A stretch of 64,000 nt of DNA from HTCC2207 sp002685195 (GCA_051201675.1 CP179212.1:868001-932000), one strand, 5' to 3'. Counted from the first letter of the stretch, positions 51,712 to 61,953 are shown. The notes: generated by a model from the sequence alone, not told the origin. Program-made: numbers and translations.

Positions 51712-53460
51712 TTAAATTGCAGAGCTGTGGTCTAGTTTGGTTGGGCTGTATCTCCGCCGAACTACTTTGGCAACGATAAGCCCCATAATTATATAGAGAG
51801 GCGCAGTTAGCATAGCCATGATTGCTTCTCCAGATGCCAAATCTACTGAACCATCAGGTAGTAATTGACCAACACCCGTTTGGTATGGGATGACGTAGTA
51901 CTTAATTAACAATAACGGCATGAGACATCCATAAACTATCAAAAAGCCTGGGGCCCAAAGGGTAATCCTTGTTTTCTGCAAGTTACAATCTATCTCAGGC
52001 GTACGATGCAAGTTCTCTCGATACTCTCTCTCTTCAGAACTCACGGTACCTTTCACTGACAAACCTATGATCGCCATCAAACTTAGAGCTGTACCGATCA
52101 GTGCAGGATTAAAATAACTCGGCAGATCAATTATTCCCACATATTGAAGAGCCGAGGGGATAACGTTACCAAAAAAGCCCAAAACAATTCCCCAAAAAGC
52201 GGCTTTTGCGGTAATGGTTTTACTCCAAATACTCATAAAGCCTACTGGACCCCAAGAGGAAGCGAATACGGTACCAATAAATATCATTAGCCAAAATACG
52301 TTAGGTGGAAAAATGAAACACAGTAGTAAAACTGCGATACCGGTAACAAACATAGCAATGCGTGAATAACGAAGAGTTAGTTCTTTTTTGCGAGCAACAA
52401 TGTCATTGCTGATACTAAAGCCAACAAGAGATAAAAAGGTGGATGCGGAAGACAGGGCGGCAGCCATAATTCCTGCGAGTAAAAGAGCGCCCAAAAAGCT
52501 TGGGACCAAATTTTTAGCTGCCCATATCACCACAGTTTCTGACGGCGAAATATTTGGATTAGCCACATTAATCAAACCACCTATTCCATAGATTAGTATT
52601 TGCATCAGCGCGACGGCAAGGCATGCGTAGACTGCTGCACGAATGACTACATGCTCATCTCGAGCCATCAAGTGTCTGCTGGATTGCCATGGGCCAACCG
52701 CGTAAACAAATCCCCAAGACATATCTACAACCAGCGTCCAAATGAGATAATCCTTTGGTGTTGGCCACTCTGTGCCAGCTCCAACAGTGCCGTGCCATGA
52801 GGCTATATCAGGCTTGCTTTCCACCGCCGTTAGATCTTCAATTCCCTGCGCTATGCCACCCAAACCGTCGATAATATAAAAAACAAAAAATACGGTTGCA
52901 CAACAAAACAGCAAAAACATAAGGGTATCAGTGAGAATGACTCCTTTTGACCCTGAGTACATTGTAAATAAGGTATAACTAAGCCAAGCAAGAATAACCC
53001 CTTGGAAATAGCTCAAATCGGTGAGTTCAGTGAGTAATATAGCGGCGCCTTGAGTGACGACCACAAGGTAACCTCCCAGACCTACAATAATGGTCATGCC
53101 TGCGGCCTGTTGCACGCGATGGCTATTGAATCGTTGACCGAAAAAATCAGCCATGGTGGCTGCTCGACTGCGACGTAAAAATGTTCCAAAGAACAGGGCT
53201 CCGTAGACGTACCCTATGACAGCAACACCTGGCATTAAAATGTAGGGGCCTAATTGTCCGTCATAGGTGAAGCCAGCTTCGCCAAGAAAAATGGACGTGC
53301 TAAATACACTCGCAACCAACGTGCCGACAATCAATAAGGTAGGCGCTTGTCGACCGGCGACGAAATAATCGTCTAGTTTTTTAACGCTGCGACCAGCATA
53401 GACACCGGCTGCGATAAAAATGGCCACGCTGACAACGATGGCAAGTGTAAAAATATCCAA
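51712..53460 (-). CDS. Sodium:solute symporter family transporter
   Basis: This encodes a protein of about 582 residues with thirteen or fourteen hydrophobic segments and the SSS hallmark near the amino terminus (DDYFVAGRQAPTLLIVGTLVASVFSTSIFLGEAGFTY). The TTG at 53460 is preferred because GGAG stands seven bases before it; an in-frame TTG at 53478 would add six residues but lacks a ribosome binding site. The substrate cannot be told from sequence; sodium coupling is consistent with the Na+-NQR pump upstream in the chromosome. Confidence 0.9.
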   Translation of the reverse strand: MDIFTLAIVVSVAIFIAAGVYAGRSVKKLDDYFVAGRQAPTLLIVGTLVASVFSTSIFLGEAGFTYDGQLGPYILMPGVAVIGYVYGALFFGTFLRRSRAATMADFFGQRFNSHRVQQAAGMTIIVGLGGYLVVVTQGAAILLTELTDLSYFQGVILAWLSYTLFTMYSGSKGVILTDTLMFLLFCCATVFFVFYIIDGLGGIAQGIEDLTAVESKPDIASWHGTVGAGTEWPTPKDYLIWTLVVDMSWGFVYAVGPWQSSRHLMARDEHVVIRAAVYACLAVALMQILIYGIGGLINVANPNISPSETVVIWAAKNLVPSFLGALLLAGIMAAALSSASTFLSLVGFSISNDIVARKKELTLRYSRIAMFVTGIAVLLLCFIFPPNVFWLMIFIGTVFASSWGPVGFMSIWSKTITAKAAFWGIVLGFFGNVIPSALQYVGIIDLPSYFNPALIGTALSLMAIIGLSVKGTVSSEEREYRENLHRTPEIDCNLQKTRITLWAPGFLIVYGCLMPLLLIKYYVIPYQTGVGQLLPDGSVDLASGEAIMAMLTAPLYIIMGLIVAKVVRRRYSPTKLDHSSAI

Positions 53461-53714
53461 GCTAGCTCTCCGTAGCAAAAAACAAATTTAGACAAAATTG
53501 AGTTATACAATACCACCGTAGTTTAATCGTTGCGTCCTATGGGGCAAAACTTTTGTTTTCTAGACGCCCTTTATGGAATTTCTGTTTTTTCTATATAGGG
53601 GCCAAAAAGCAAACACAGCGTAAAAGGTTTGATGTAGTATAGAATTATTCAAAAGTTTATAGTCGCAATAATGACGGCTTAAAAAATATCACTATTACTA
53701 AGACGGTAACTTCT

Positions 53715-54503
53715 ATGGCCCCTCAGTTTGATCATGCTGTGATTTTCGTCTCAGATCTTGAGAAGGCTATTGCTGATTTTGCAGACCTTGGTTTTGATGT
53801 TGTTCGAGGAGGTAGCCATGGTTCTACGGAAAACGCTCTAATTATTTTCGCAAATCAAACCTATCTTGAACTTCTCGGAGTGAAGCCTGGTTGGTCTGGC
53901 CAGCTTATGAAAATGATGGGTATTCTTGCCATTGTGGAGTGGCTGTCGGCACAAAGAGGTACCATATTCTCTAGACTCATACGCTGGATTAGTGGTGAGT
54001 TAGGGCCGGTGGATTGGTGTGTGCGTGTTGATAATCTCACAACGACGACATCAGAATGGACCGCGCAGGGTCTTGATGTGCTTAAGACTAAGGAGTTTTC
54101 TAGGAAGCGCCCGGATGGAAAAATTGCTCGTTGGTACTTAGGTGGCACAAAAAATGGTTACCTACCGATATTACTAGAAGATATTACTCCAATGGTTGAT
54201 CGTATGCCCTTGCTGGCCGCTGGGCGGCATCCCAATGGTGCCACTGAATTGTTACAGGTAGGGTTTCGTGAAAATGACACAATATTAGCGGGTAATATTT
54301 TAAAGAAATTTATTACACCATACTCAAGCTCTAATAGTAAAAATGATGATGTGATCAATATAGGGGATGTTGGGGTGCATTTTGGTGGGGCCAGCATGGC
54401 GACTAAAATGTCACTAACATTGTCGTATTCGGGTGGAGAAAGCCAGAACTTAGACCCAGATAAAACTCATGGTGTAGCAATTAGAATGGTTCCAAGTCAG
54501 TAG
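53715..54503 (+). CDS. VOC-family glyoxalase-like protein
   Basis: This 262-residue protein opens with FDHAVIFVSDLEKAIADFADLGFDVVRGGSH, the Glyoxalase_3-like pattern of the vicinal oxygen chelate superfamily, and has a second, weaker half. The candidate metal residues His8 and Glu (TYLELLG) are visible. No partner function is implied with confidence, though it lies in a cluster of oxidoreductase genes. Confidence 0.85.
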   Translation: MAPQFDHAVIFVSDLEKAIADFADLGFDVVRGGSHGSTENALIIFANQTYLELLGVKPGWSGQLMKMMGILAIVEWLSAQRGTIFSRLIRWISGELGPVDWCVRVDNLTTTTSEWTAQGLDVLKTKEFSRKRPDGKIARWYLGGTKNGYLPILLEDITPMVDRMPLLAAGRHPNGATELLQVGFRENDTILAGNILKKFITPYSSSNSKNDDVINIGDVGVHFGGASMATKMSLTLSYSGGESQNLDPDKTHGVAIRMVPSQ

Positions 54504-54522
54504 CCGATCTGTTAGTGATTCA

Positions 54523-56184
54523 TCACTTTTGACTTGTTTGCCAATGCTCGTTTATGTAGACCGATGCGTGGTGTTTAGGTTGAATACTACTTCCTTTGAT
54601 GATATCAGCGCCACGTTCAGCAAGCATCATGGTTGGCGCATTCAGATTTCCGTTGGGTATGGTGGGGAAGACCGAAGAATCGACAATTCTGAGCCTTGAA
54701 AGGCCATGAACTTTGAGGTCTGGACCTACAACTGACATTGGATCAATCCCCATTTTACAGGAACAAGAGGGGTGATAAGCGCTATCTACCGCGTCTCTCA
54801 CAAAGGCGTCAATTTGATCGTTATCTTGGACATCATCTTTAGGTTGAATAACTTCACCCCGATACTGGTTCATAGCAGTCTGGCTCATAATTTCTCGAGT
54901 TAGACGTACACAATCCCGGAAGCCTTGTTTATCTTTCTCAGTCTCAAGATAATTAAATAGAATGTCAGGATGTTTTTTAATATCTTTCGAAGTCACTCGC
55001 ACATGACCGCGACTTGTTGGCTTGTTATGCCCTACATGGACCTGGAAACCATGTCCTTTGAACGCTACCGTACCATCATAAGTAATGGCGCCTGGCAGGA
55101 AGTGATATTGAATATCAGGCCACTTAACGCCGGCTTTTGATCTGATGAAGGCACAGGCTTCAAAGTGATTGCTGCGGCCTAGCCCCGTTTTGAACAGCAG
55201 CCACCTAGCACCGATCAGTGCTTTTTTAAACAGGCCTAATTCACTGTTGAGAGTAATCGGTTCTTTGCAGCGGTATTGAAAATTGAATTCGAGATGATCT
55301 TGCAAATTTTGGCCAACACCAGGTGACTCATGAATCACCTCTATTGATGCAGCCTCTAATACATCTCTCGGACCGACGCCGGAAACCTGAAGAAGTTGAG
55401 GTGTTCCTATGGACCCCGCGCAGAGGATGACTTCTTTATTTGCTGTAAACTTTTTGATATCACCTCTGATGTCACATTCAACCCCCGTTGCAGTTTTACC
55501 GTCAAACAATACCTTAGTGACTAAAGCATGTTTTACAACGGTTAAGTTGGATCTTTTTTTCGCTTTTTTTAGGTAGGCATGACCTGTAGAGGCGCGTATA
55601 CCTTTGTCAACGTTCATGAACTTTTGACCAAACCCTTCTTGTCGAAAGCCGTTATAGTCCTCAGTTTCGGTGTATCCTGCTTCGACACCAGCATTAATAA
55701 AAGCGCGATATAGAGGGTTACGCATGTTATTGCCACCACTCACTGCAACAGGCCCATCATTGCCGGTGTATTCACTGGACAAACATTGATGATTCTCGAG
55801 TTTTTTAAAATAGGGTAGGCAGTTCTGGTAATTCCAGCCAGTCGCCCCACTAGATTCCCACTCGTCATAATCCAACGGATTTCCCCTTACATAAACCATT
55901 CCATTGATCGATGAGGAACCGCCGAGTACCTTGCCGCGCGGGCAGTTCATGCGGCGGTTATTGACGTGAGGCTCTCTAATAGACTCAAAACCCCAGTTGT
56001 ATTTTTTTGTGTTCATTGGAATTCCGAGTGCCGTGGGCATTCGTAAAAATATACTGTGATCGCTGCCGCCATATTCAAGAAGTAATACGGTACAAGTTGA
56101 GTCTTCACTAAGTCTTGATGCAACAATTGCGCCAGCTGATCCAGCTCCAACAACGATATAGTCGTAACTTTTTAGGTTTACCAT
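54523..56184 (-). CDS. GMC-family FAD oxidoreductase (choline dehydrogenase-like)
   Basis: This encodes a 553-residue flavoprotein with FAD motif YIVVGAGSAGAIVASRLSE, the GMC signature GKVLGGSSSINGMVYVRG near residue 90, and the catalytic His in DSAYHPSCSCKMG near residue 480. The start is taken at the ATG at 56184, giving an amino terminus typical of the family. Substrates of the family include choline and alcohols; with AlkB nearby, an alcohol substrate is a reasonable guess. Confidence 0.9.
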   Translation of the reverse strand: MVNLKSYDYIVVGAGSAGAIVASRLSEDSTCTVLLLEYGGSDHSIFLRMPTALGIPMNTKKYNWGFESIREPHVNNRRMNCPRGKVLGGSSSINGMVYVRGNPLDYDEWESSGATGWNYQNCLPYFKKLENHQCLSSEYTGNDGPVAVSGGNNMRNPLYRAFINAGVEAGYTETEDYNGFRQEGFGQKFMNVDKGIRASTGHAYLKKAKKRSNLTVVKHALVTKVLFDGKTATGVECDIRGDIKKFTANKEVILCAGSIGTPQLLQVSGVGPRDVLEAASIEVIHESPGVGQNLQDHLEFNFQYRCKEPITLNSELGLFKKALIGARWLLFKTGLGRSNHFEACAFIRSKAGVKWPDIQYHFLPGAITYDGTVAFKGHGFQVHVGHNKPTSRGHVRVTSKDIKKHPDILFNYLETEKDKQGFRDCVRLTREIMSQTAMNQYRGEVIQPKDDVQDNDQIDAFVRDAVDSAYHPSCSCKMGIDPMSVVGPDLKVHGLSRLRIVDSSVFPTIPNGNLNAPTMMLAERGADIIKGSSIQPKHHASVYINEHWQTSQK

Positions 56185-56263
56185 TGGACGGCCTAGCACT
56201 TATGGCTCCGAGTCGTTTAGATTTAAGGTCTATATTCTATCGATAATCGAGTCTTTGAGGGGA

Positions 56264-56485
56264 CTACTTTTTGGTTCTCTTTACAAAATAAGATCGAGCA
56301 AAAAACGACATAGCCATTCCTATGATCAGAATAACAATTGTCATTTTGTCACGATGGGGTGTCTCAGGTACCCAAATTTCGTATTTTCCTAGATAATATA
56401 AAAAGTACATAGATAGTATACAAGGGGCTAGCGCGGCTGCAATCTTCAGCCAAGAGCCAAATCTTGTGGTTAAATCAGAACTCAT
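56264..56485 (-). CDS. Hypothetical two-helix membrane protein
   Basis: This encodes a 73-residue protein with hydrophobic segments near residues 14-31 and 48-62, ending in a positive tail (KRTKK). GGAGG before the ATG supports translation. Upstream of the GMC gene on the same strand, 79 bases away, it may be co-transcribed. No family recognised. Confidence 0.7.
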   Translation of the reverse strand: MSSDLTTRFGSWLKIAAALAPCILSMYFLYYLGKYEIWVPETPHRDKMTIVILIIGMAMSFFARSYFVKRTKK

Positions 56486-56724
56486 ATGTCCTCCAATTTA
56501 CTTGATACAATCGGCTGGATGCTATCACAATGATTAATAGGGATGCATCTTTCTTTACCGGGTTTGTGGGGTTTTAGAGAAAACCATCATCGGTGATAAT
56601 TCAATCGTGTTTAATCAGTTAAGGGGGCGCTGGCGTCTCGTTTCCTATAGGCGGAGTAGTTCGGTAAACTGCGATAGTGAGACCATCAACCTGAGTGTTT
56701 TAATCTAACGATAGTGGACAAAAC

Positions 56725-57657
56725 ATGAATCTAGAGTTTTCGAATCTACTCAAGCACAAATCTGTCAACGGCTGGGGCTTGTTTTGCGTTTTTTCCATCC
56801 CTATGTGTCTCGCTAACTACTTGGTAATGCTGGATACCGATACTAGCTCCCCTGAAGGCATTTCTCATATGATTGGCTACTCAGTACGTTGGGCAATTCC
56901 ATTCATTTATCTTGTGGTCGCTGCCTCATCGGTAAAAGTACTATTCGCCGGAGTATTTTCAGCCTGGTGGATGCGTAACCGCAAGTATATAGGGCTTGTG
57001 TTCGCGGTCGGTATGGCATGGCAAGCTTACTTTATTTTTATACTTTCAACCTTTTATCGAGATTATTATTTTGATGAGGTCTACTATTTTCGCGATGAGC
57101 TTGAGGGTAGTGTTGGGTATATTTTCCTAGTTGCTATGGTTATCACTTCATTTCAATTTGCACGTAAGCGCGTAAATCAAATGCAGTGGAAGATGATACA
57201 AAAGGGGGGAGTGTACTTTCTTTGGGCCTATCCATTTAGTGTCTATTGGTGGAACTTGTTTTATTACCCTTACATTGAGGGTTACTCAGCACCTGAGTTA
57301 CATGATTACCTATTTTACTGGGCGGGCTTTTTAGCATTTGCAATGCGAATTGCAGCCTGGGGGAAACTCAGGCAAAAAGCCATTAACAAAAACCAGTTTG
57401 TTAAAGCCCCTGACACGGTTATGAAGACCTTTGGAGTGGGTCTTGTCGCCCTTGGTTTAGTAGCATCAGCAACCGGTCACTATTGGTTTGACGGTGTTTC
57501 TGGAATCGTAGCAGGACCAGAGTGGTCTGCTGAGTTAAGTCTATGGCTACCATTCTGGCCTCTAGAGCCTTTTATGCCTCTTATGGTAATGGGCTTAGGT
57601 ACTTTTTTGATAACTAAGGCAAAGATTGTAGTGCAAAGCACGACTTCTGCTATCTAG
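56725..57657 (+). CDS. Hypothetical polytopic membrane protein
   Basis: This encodes a 310-residue protein with about eight hydrophobic helices, rich in aromatic residues. Histidines in several helices (ISHMIGYSVRW, LHDYLFYW and ATGHYWFDG) are compatible with a ferric-reductase-like or haem-binding membrane fold, but that is a guess. It is a single gene on the plus strand between minus-strand neighbours. Confidence 0.75.
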   Translation: MNLEFSNLLKHKSVNGWGLFCVFSIPMCLANYLVMLDTDTSSPEGISHMIGYSVRWAIPFIYLVVAASSVKVLFAGVFSAWWMRNRKYIGLVFAVGMAWQAYFIFILSTFYRDYYFDEVYYFRDELEGSVGYIFLVAMVITSFQFARKRVNQMQWKMIQKGGVYFLWAYPFSVYWWNLFYYPYIEGYSAPELHDYLFYWAGFLAFAMRIAAWGKLRQKAINKNQFVKAPDTVMKTFGVGLVALGLVASATGHYWFDGVSGIVAGPEWSAELSLWLPFWPLEPFMPLMVMGLGTFLITKAKIVVQSTTSAI

Positions 57658-57682
57658 CGCCCTGTCAGGCGGTTAAAAGCAT

Positions 57683-58261
57683 TTATTGCTCTACAGAGAC
57701 CTGAGTATCGTACATCAAGTTTTTAGTTGTGAATTGGTCTGAATGGGGGTCAAAAATATGGCAGGATGTAATCGGCTTGGCGTAGAGGTGAAGTGAAAAA
57801 GCTCTTTGATCGCCGATATTTTGGAGGCTGTGGACACCCATAAAATCAGCCATATAGGTAAGAGTCCCGTCGCTCGCCGCTTTTCTTTTTTTAACAGCTA
57901 GTTTTGATTTCTCGATACCATAAACAACTTCTTCAAATTGGCCTTCAACAAAATACATCCAGCATTCTTCTCCACCATGATCGTGTATATCAGTGCATTG
58001 CCCCGGCCCCCAACATATAAGAATGAGTTCAAAACGATCATTTAGGGCAATGCAGTTCCTTGTATGGTGAGTCTTTGACCAAGTTGCGTATGGAAGCACA
58101 TCTTTTTGAGAGAGGTGGATATATTTGGCTACACTAAAAAACTTGTCTACAGGCGTTTTCTGCAGCGTTTCAATCAATCGGTTGAGTTCGGTGATCGGTA
58201 AATGAATTCCGTCGTTATCTGTGGGCATTAAATCAGGCATAAGGTCGACCTTGTTCTTCAT
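57683..58261 (-). CDS. Cysteine dioxygenase family protein
   Basis: This 192-residue cupin contains the iron-ligand block CTDIHDHGGEECWMYFVEG near residues 89-107 and a later histidine in MGVHSLQN. The pattern matches bacterial cysteine dioxygenases, which oxidise cysteine to cysteinesulfinate. The YxxH arrangement supports thiol dioxygenation, while the exact thiol substrate is uncertain. Downstream sulfite formation could feed the sulfite dehydrogenase encoded at 42.6 kb, but the genes are not linked. Confidence 0.87.
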   Translation of the reverse strand: MKNKVDLMPDLMPTDNDGIHLPITELNRLIETLQKTPVDKFFSVAKYIHLSQKDVLPYATWSKTHHTRNCIALNDRFELILICWGPGQCTDIHDHGGEECWMYFVEGQFEEVVYGIEKSKLAVKKRKAASDGTLTYMADFMGVHSLQNIGDQRAFSLHLYAKPITSCHIFDPHSDQFTTKNLMYDTQVSVEQ

Positions 58262-58347
58262 AGTTTGACGTTATTCAAAGTGACATAATATAGAGACTTG
58301 CATGGAGTTTGTATACAAACTATGGATTCACTATGGGGATTCCCCGA

Positions 58348-59307
58348 TCAAACTTTAGACGCGAGACCCGCTATCCAATTTAACAAGTCAGTGTAGACCT
58401 CATCTCTATTGGTCTCATTGAGAGTTTCATGACGAGAATCTGGATATAACTTCATATCCACGTGCTGAACACCAGAGGTCACCAGCACGTCCCTCAAAAT
58501 CTCTACCCCCTTTCCTTGTTGCCCAACTGGATCGTCTTTGCCAGCGAAAAGATAGATAGGTATCTTTTTATCCATTTTTGCCATCGCCGAAGAATCGACC
58601 AGCGCTGCCATTCCATCAAGGAAATCACACCACGACTGAGTAGATAGCGGGCCACCACAGTGAGGGTCAGCTATGTAGGCATCGACCATAGCATCATCTC
58701 TGGACAACCAATCACTTGGTGTTCGAACGGGTTTAAATGCATTATTAAACGATCCAAAGGACATCTTTTCTAGCAAAGGACTTGAGTTTCTGGGGCCTAG
58801 ACGCCACCGTTCAAATTTTGCTATGTAAGCGGCAGATTTCCATGTTGTAGACTTTGCGTAATTTGAACCAGACAGAATTAACCCGCAGAGTTTGTGATCA
58901 AGGCTATCCGTTAGTTGTTGGCCATATTTTTGACAGAAGTGAGTGGCCAGAAACGAACCCATACTATGGCCCATAATGACCAAAGGCAGAGAGTGGGTAG
59001 TTTTTATATGATTGATCAGTTGCCATTGGTCATCAAGCATTTGATTCCAACCATCAGAATCAGCAATATGATAATTACTAGCCATGGCTTCACCGGTTTG
59101 ACCATGACCTCGATGATCTCCAGCTGTCACCATAATTCCATGCTGATTCAAAAATTGAGCTAAACCACGATAGCGGATGCCGTGCTCAGACATCCCATGC
59201 ATAATATGAAGCCAGGCCGCAGGATGTTCTGGAGTCCATTGGCAATAATGATGTTTGCCTGATTCTCCGCTGGAGAAGTCTATCGTTTTTTGTTCAAATT
59301 TGCTCAT
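58348..59307 (-). CDS. Alpha/beta hydrolase, monoacylglycerol lipase-like
   Basis: This encodes a 319-residue serine hydrolase of the Hydrolase_4 group. The nucleophile motif MGHSMGSF is near residue 110, the acid is in FAGKDDPVG and the histidine in PDSRHETLNE. AAGGA precedes the ATG. Monoacylglycerol lipase or lysophospholipase activity fits the subgroup. It lies downstream of alkB on the same strand but separated by 295 bases. Confidence 0.9.
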   Translation of the reverse strand: MSKFEQKTIDFSSGESGKHHYCQWTPEHPAAWLHIMHGMSEHGIRYRGLAQFLNQHGIMVTAGDHRGHGQTGEAMASNYHIADSDGWNQMLDDQWQLINHIKTTHSLPLVIMGHSMGSFLATHFCQKYGQQLTDSLDHKLCGLILSGSNYAKSTTWKSAAYIAKFERWRLGPRNSSPLLEKMSFGSFNNAFKPVRTPSDWLSRDDAMVDAYIADPHCGGPLSTQSWCDFLDGMAALVDSSAMAKMDKKIPIYLFAGKDDPVGQQGKGVEILRDVLVTSGVQHVDMKLYPDSRHETLNETNRDEVYTDLLNWIAGLASKV

Positions 59308-59572
59308 GGCATTGATCCTTTATCAAAAGAAAATAAAGACTGCTCTTACCACTTTAAACACAACTTAATAATAGCATAGCCTATCAAAGTTCCTAGCTAC
59401 CAGCCGTCTGAGAGGTTCTCGACAATATACTTAGGGCCGCAGCGTTAACGTTGGAGAGTAGTTTGTTTATACCTTAAGGCTTCTAAAGGCTGCATAGAAA
59501 TAATGATGGAGGTGAAGAACACACCAGCTAGATACTGCTGAAAGTGACAGGGTTACTTATTTCGCAGGTATG

Positions 59573-59594
59573 AAGGGGCTAGTTAAAGCCCCTT
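59573..59594. terminator. Hairpin downstream of alkB
   Basis: An eight-pair perfect stem AAGGGGCT/AGCCCCTT with a six-base loop stands nine bases beyond the alkB stop codon. The run of T after it on the minus strand is short, so it may be a weak terminator. Confidence 0.55.
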
Positions 59595-59602
59595 GCATAG
59601 GA

Positions 59603-60784
59603 TCAGGCAGTTGCTCCATATTTCGCCATGATCTGCTCCCGCTTCTTGGGGCATATGTTGACCTTGGATAAATCGCCTTGGATATGAGGGAGTTCTAGAA
59701 CCCGTTTATCCATCACTTTGTACCAAAGCCATGGGAAATACGCGATAAGATACATACCAAAGTAGCCGTTGGGTAACTCCGGGATATCATCAAAATTTCT
59801 AAGGCTTTGGTAGCGGCGAGCAGGATACGCATGGTGGTCTGAATGTCGCTCCAGGTGAAAGAGTACGATATTACTGAGCACATAATTGGCATTCCACGAA
59901 TGATGAGGTTTACAACGTTCATAGTTACCATTGGGCTTTTTCTCACGCAGCAGGCCATAGTGCTCTATGTAGTTTGCAGAGGTTAATTGGAACCATGCCC
60001 AGAAATTATGGATAAGTAAAAATGGAAGAGTTATCCAGCCAAAATATGCGACAAGAGAACCTTGAAGAACTGCGCTGATAGCGTAGGACTGGAGTATCTC
60101 ATTGTGGATGCTCCATGTACCAACTCCTAATTTAGCTAGGCGCTCTCGTTCTAATTGCCAACCTCGTTTTGCGGTGCCAGGGATTTCTCGCAGAGCAAAA
60201 GCATAAATTGATTCCCCTAGCCTTGAACTAGCAAAATCTTCGGGAGTAGAAACTCTTACATGGTGGCCTCGATTATGCTCTACGCAGAAGTGGCCGTAGC
60301 CGGGAACGGCAAGAGTGATCTTGGCGAGCCAATTCTCTAAAGTGGTGTTTTTATGTCCTAATTCATGTGCGGTGTTAATACCTATACCACTGGCGCCTCC
60401 TGCAACTATAGCCAATACAACAACCATGATCGGGCTCAAAGATTGCGTACCCACGACCCATGTGCAAGCAACTAAAACAATGTAGTGCATTGGTATGGTG
60501 GCGTAGGTAAGGAGCCGATAAAATTTATCCTCCTCAAGCTGCGGAACAATTTCTTCTGGCGGATTACTGCTATCTGAACCAATCGCCCAGTCTAGTAATG
60601 GAAATATGACGTAGCCTATGGTTAATGGCAAAGCGAGTATTACTTCGTTGCCAGTCTGTAAATAATAATAGATAAAGACAAGTGGGACTAACGGATAAAA
60701 GATCGAGGATAACCAGAGATACCGCTTTTTGTCGGTGTAGTTTATTAGTCCCTTAGTCGGATGATTCAACGTGTACGTTTTCAT
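59603..60784 (-). CDS. alkB: AlkB-family alkane 1-monooxygenase
   Basis: This encodes a 393-residue integral membrane non-haem diiron hydroxylase. All histidine boxes are present: HELGHK near residue 140, HNRGHH near 170 and LERHSDHH near 310, together with the NYIEHYGL motif. Six hydrophobic segments match the family. AAGGAG precedes the ATG. The AraC-type regulator gene is divergent, suggesting local control. Rubredoxin and rubredoxin reductase genes are not in this window. Confidence 0.93.
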   Translation of the reverse strand: MKTYTLNHPTKGLINYTDKKRYLWLSSIFYPLVPLVFIYYYLQTGNEVILALPLTIGYVIFPLLDWAIGSDSSNPPEEIVPQLEEDKFYRLLTYATIPMHYIVLVACTWVVGTQSLSPIMVVVLAIVAGGASGIGINTAHELGHKNTTLENWLAKITLAVPGYGHFCVEHNRGHHVRVSTPEDFASSRLGESIYAFALREIPGTAKRGWQLERERLAKLGVGTWSIHNEILQSYAISAVLQGSLVAYFGWITLPFLLIHNFWAWFQLTSANYIEHYGLLREKKPNGNYERCKPHHSWNANYVLSNIVLFHLERHSDHHAYPARRYQSLRNFDDIPELPNGYFGMYLIAYFPWLWYKVMDKRVLELPHIQGDLSKVNICPKKREQIMAKYGATA

Positions 60785-60972
60785 TAAACAGTACTCCTTA
60801 GATTATTATTATCGAGAATCTTGCCCGGTAGCAGCCAGTATAGTTGACATTTTTGGCCAAGACAGACTCTAATACCGTCACACAAGGACTCTTTATTGGT
60901 CTATGTGGGGTTCTTTTCCGGTCAGTTTCCCAGTCCATTTCCAGGGAGAAGGCAATTTTTTAAGGGGTAATC

Positions 60973-61953
60973 ATGCTTCAGTATGTCACCGCAGAGCTCT
61001 TTTCTTTGTTAGAACAACAGAATATTGAAAAAGATCAAGTATTTTTAAGTAGTGGATTAACCGAGTCTGATCTGACATCGGTGAGTATGTTATCCGCTAG
61101 TCAATCTGACCAACTGAGTAGCCAAGCACTGAGATTGAGCGGCGATTTTGCACTTGGATTAAAGCTGGGAGTCAAGCTCAATATGCTATCTCTTGGCATT
61201 TTAGGTTACGCGCTGATGAGTTGCGCAACCGTAGAAAAGGCCCTTTATCTTCTCAGGCGATACAACCAAGCAGTATTACCGAGTATGACAATTGATATTG
61301 TTACTCATGGGACCTCGGCGACCCTTGTGGGCAGCGGTAGTCATTTGCCATCCGACCTAGAGCGTTTTTATACAGATACTTTATTTGCTGCTTTGGTAAC
61401 AAATTTAAGGCTCCTCACGGGAAAGGCCGATTTAGGAGCTGAGTTACAGCTTCGTTACCATCCGTTGGATAACATTGATCGATATGGTTCTATTTTTGGT
61501 GAAACTGTGGTTTTCAATGCAGAGAAAAGCGCCTTAAGCTTTAGTCAGGAGAGCCTAGAATTAGCAATAACGTCTTCCAATCCCCAAGCACAGACTATTT
61601 TCCAGAGAGAATGCGATCGTATTCTGGCGGTTGATGAAAATAGTGGTTCTGTCAGTGAGCGAATAAAGCAGATTTTAATTAGTGCTCGGTTAAGATTTCC
61701 CTCTGCTGCAGAAATGGCTAGAGAAATGTATATGAGTGAGAGTACGTTGCAACGGCGACTCTCAGATGAGGGTTCTAGCTATCAAACTTTACTTGACCAA
61801 GTACGTTACAGGCTGGCTTTGGAGTATTTGGATGGAACTCAATTGCCTGTTTCGGAGGTAGCAGAATTGCTTGGGTACAGCAGCGCGGCAAACTTCCGTC
61901 GTTCATTTAAACGCTGGAGTGGAATGACTCCTCGAGAGATCCGCAGTGCTTAG
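60973..61953 (+). CDS. AraC-family transcriptional regulator
   Basis: This encodes a 326-residue regulator. The amino-terminal part (LGLKLGVKLNMLSLGILGYALMSCATVEKALYLLRRY) is the arabinose-binding-like domain found in regulators of lipid and alkane genes. The carboxy-terminal HTH (EMYMSESTLQRRLSDEGSSYQTLLDQVRYRLALEYL, then ELLGYSSAANFRRSFKRWSGMTPREIR) is typical AraC. Its divergent position next to alkB makes it the likely activator of that gene. GGGGTAATC precedes the ATG. Confidence 0.92.
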   Translation: MLQYVTAELFSLLEQQNIEKDQVFLSSGLTESDLTSVSMLSASQSDQLSSQALRLSGDFALGLKLGVKLNMLSLGILGYALMSCATVEKALYLLRRYNQAVLPSMTIDIVTHGTSATLVGSGSHLPSDLERFYTDTLFAALVTNLRLLTGKADLGAELQLRYHPLDNIDRYGSIFGETVVFNAEKSALSFSQESLELAITSSNPQAQTIFQRECDRILAVDENSGSVSERIKQILISARLRFPSAAEMAREMYMSESTLQRRLSDEGSSYQTLLDQVRYRLALEYLDGTQLPVSEVAELLGYSSAANFRRSFKRWSGMTPREIRSA

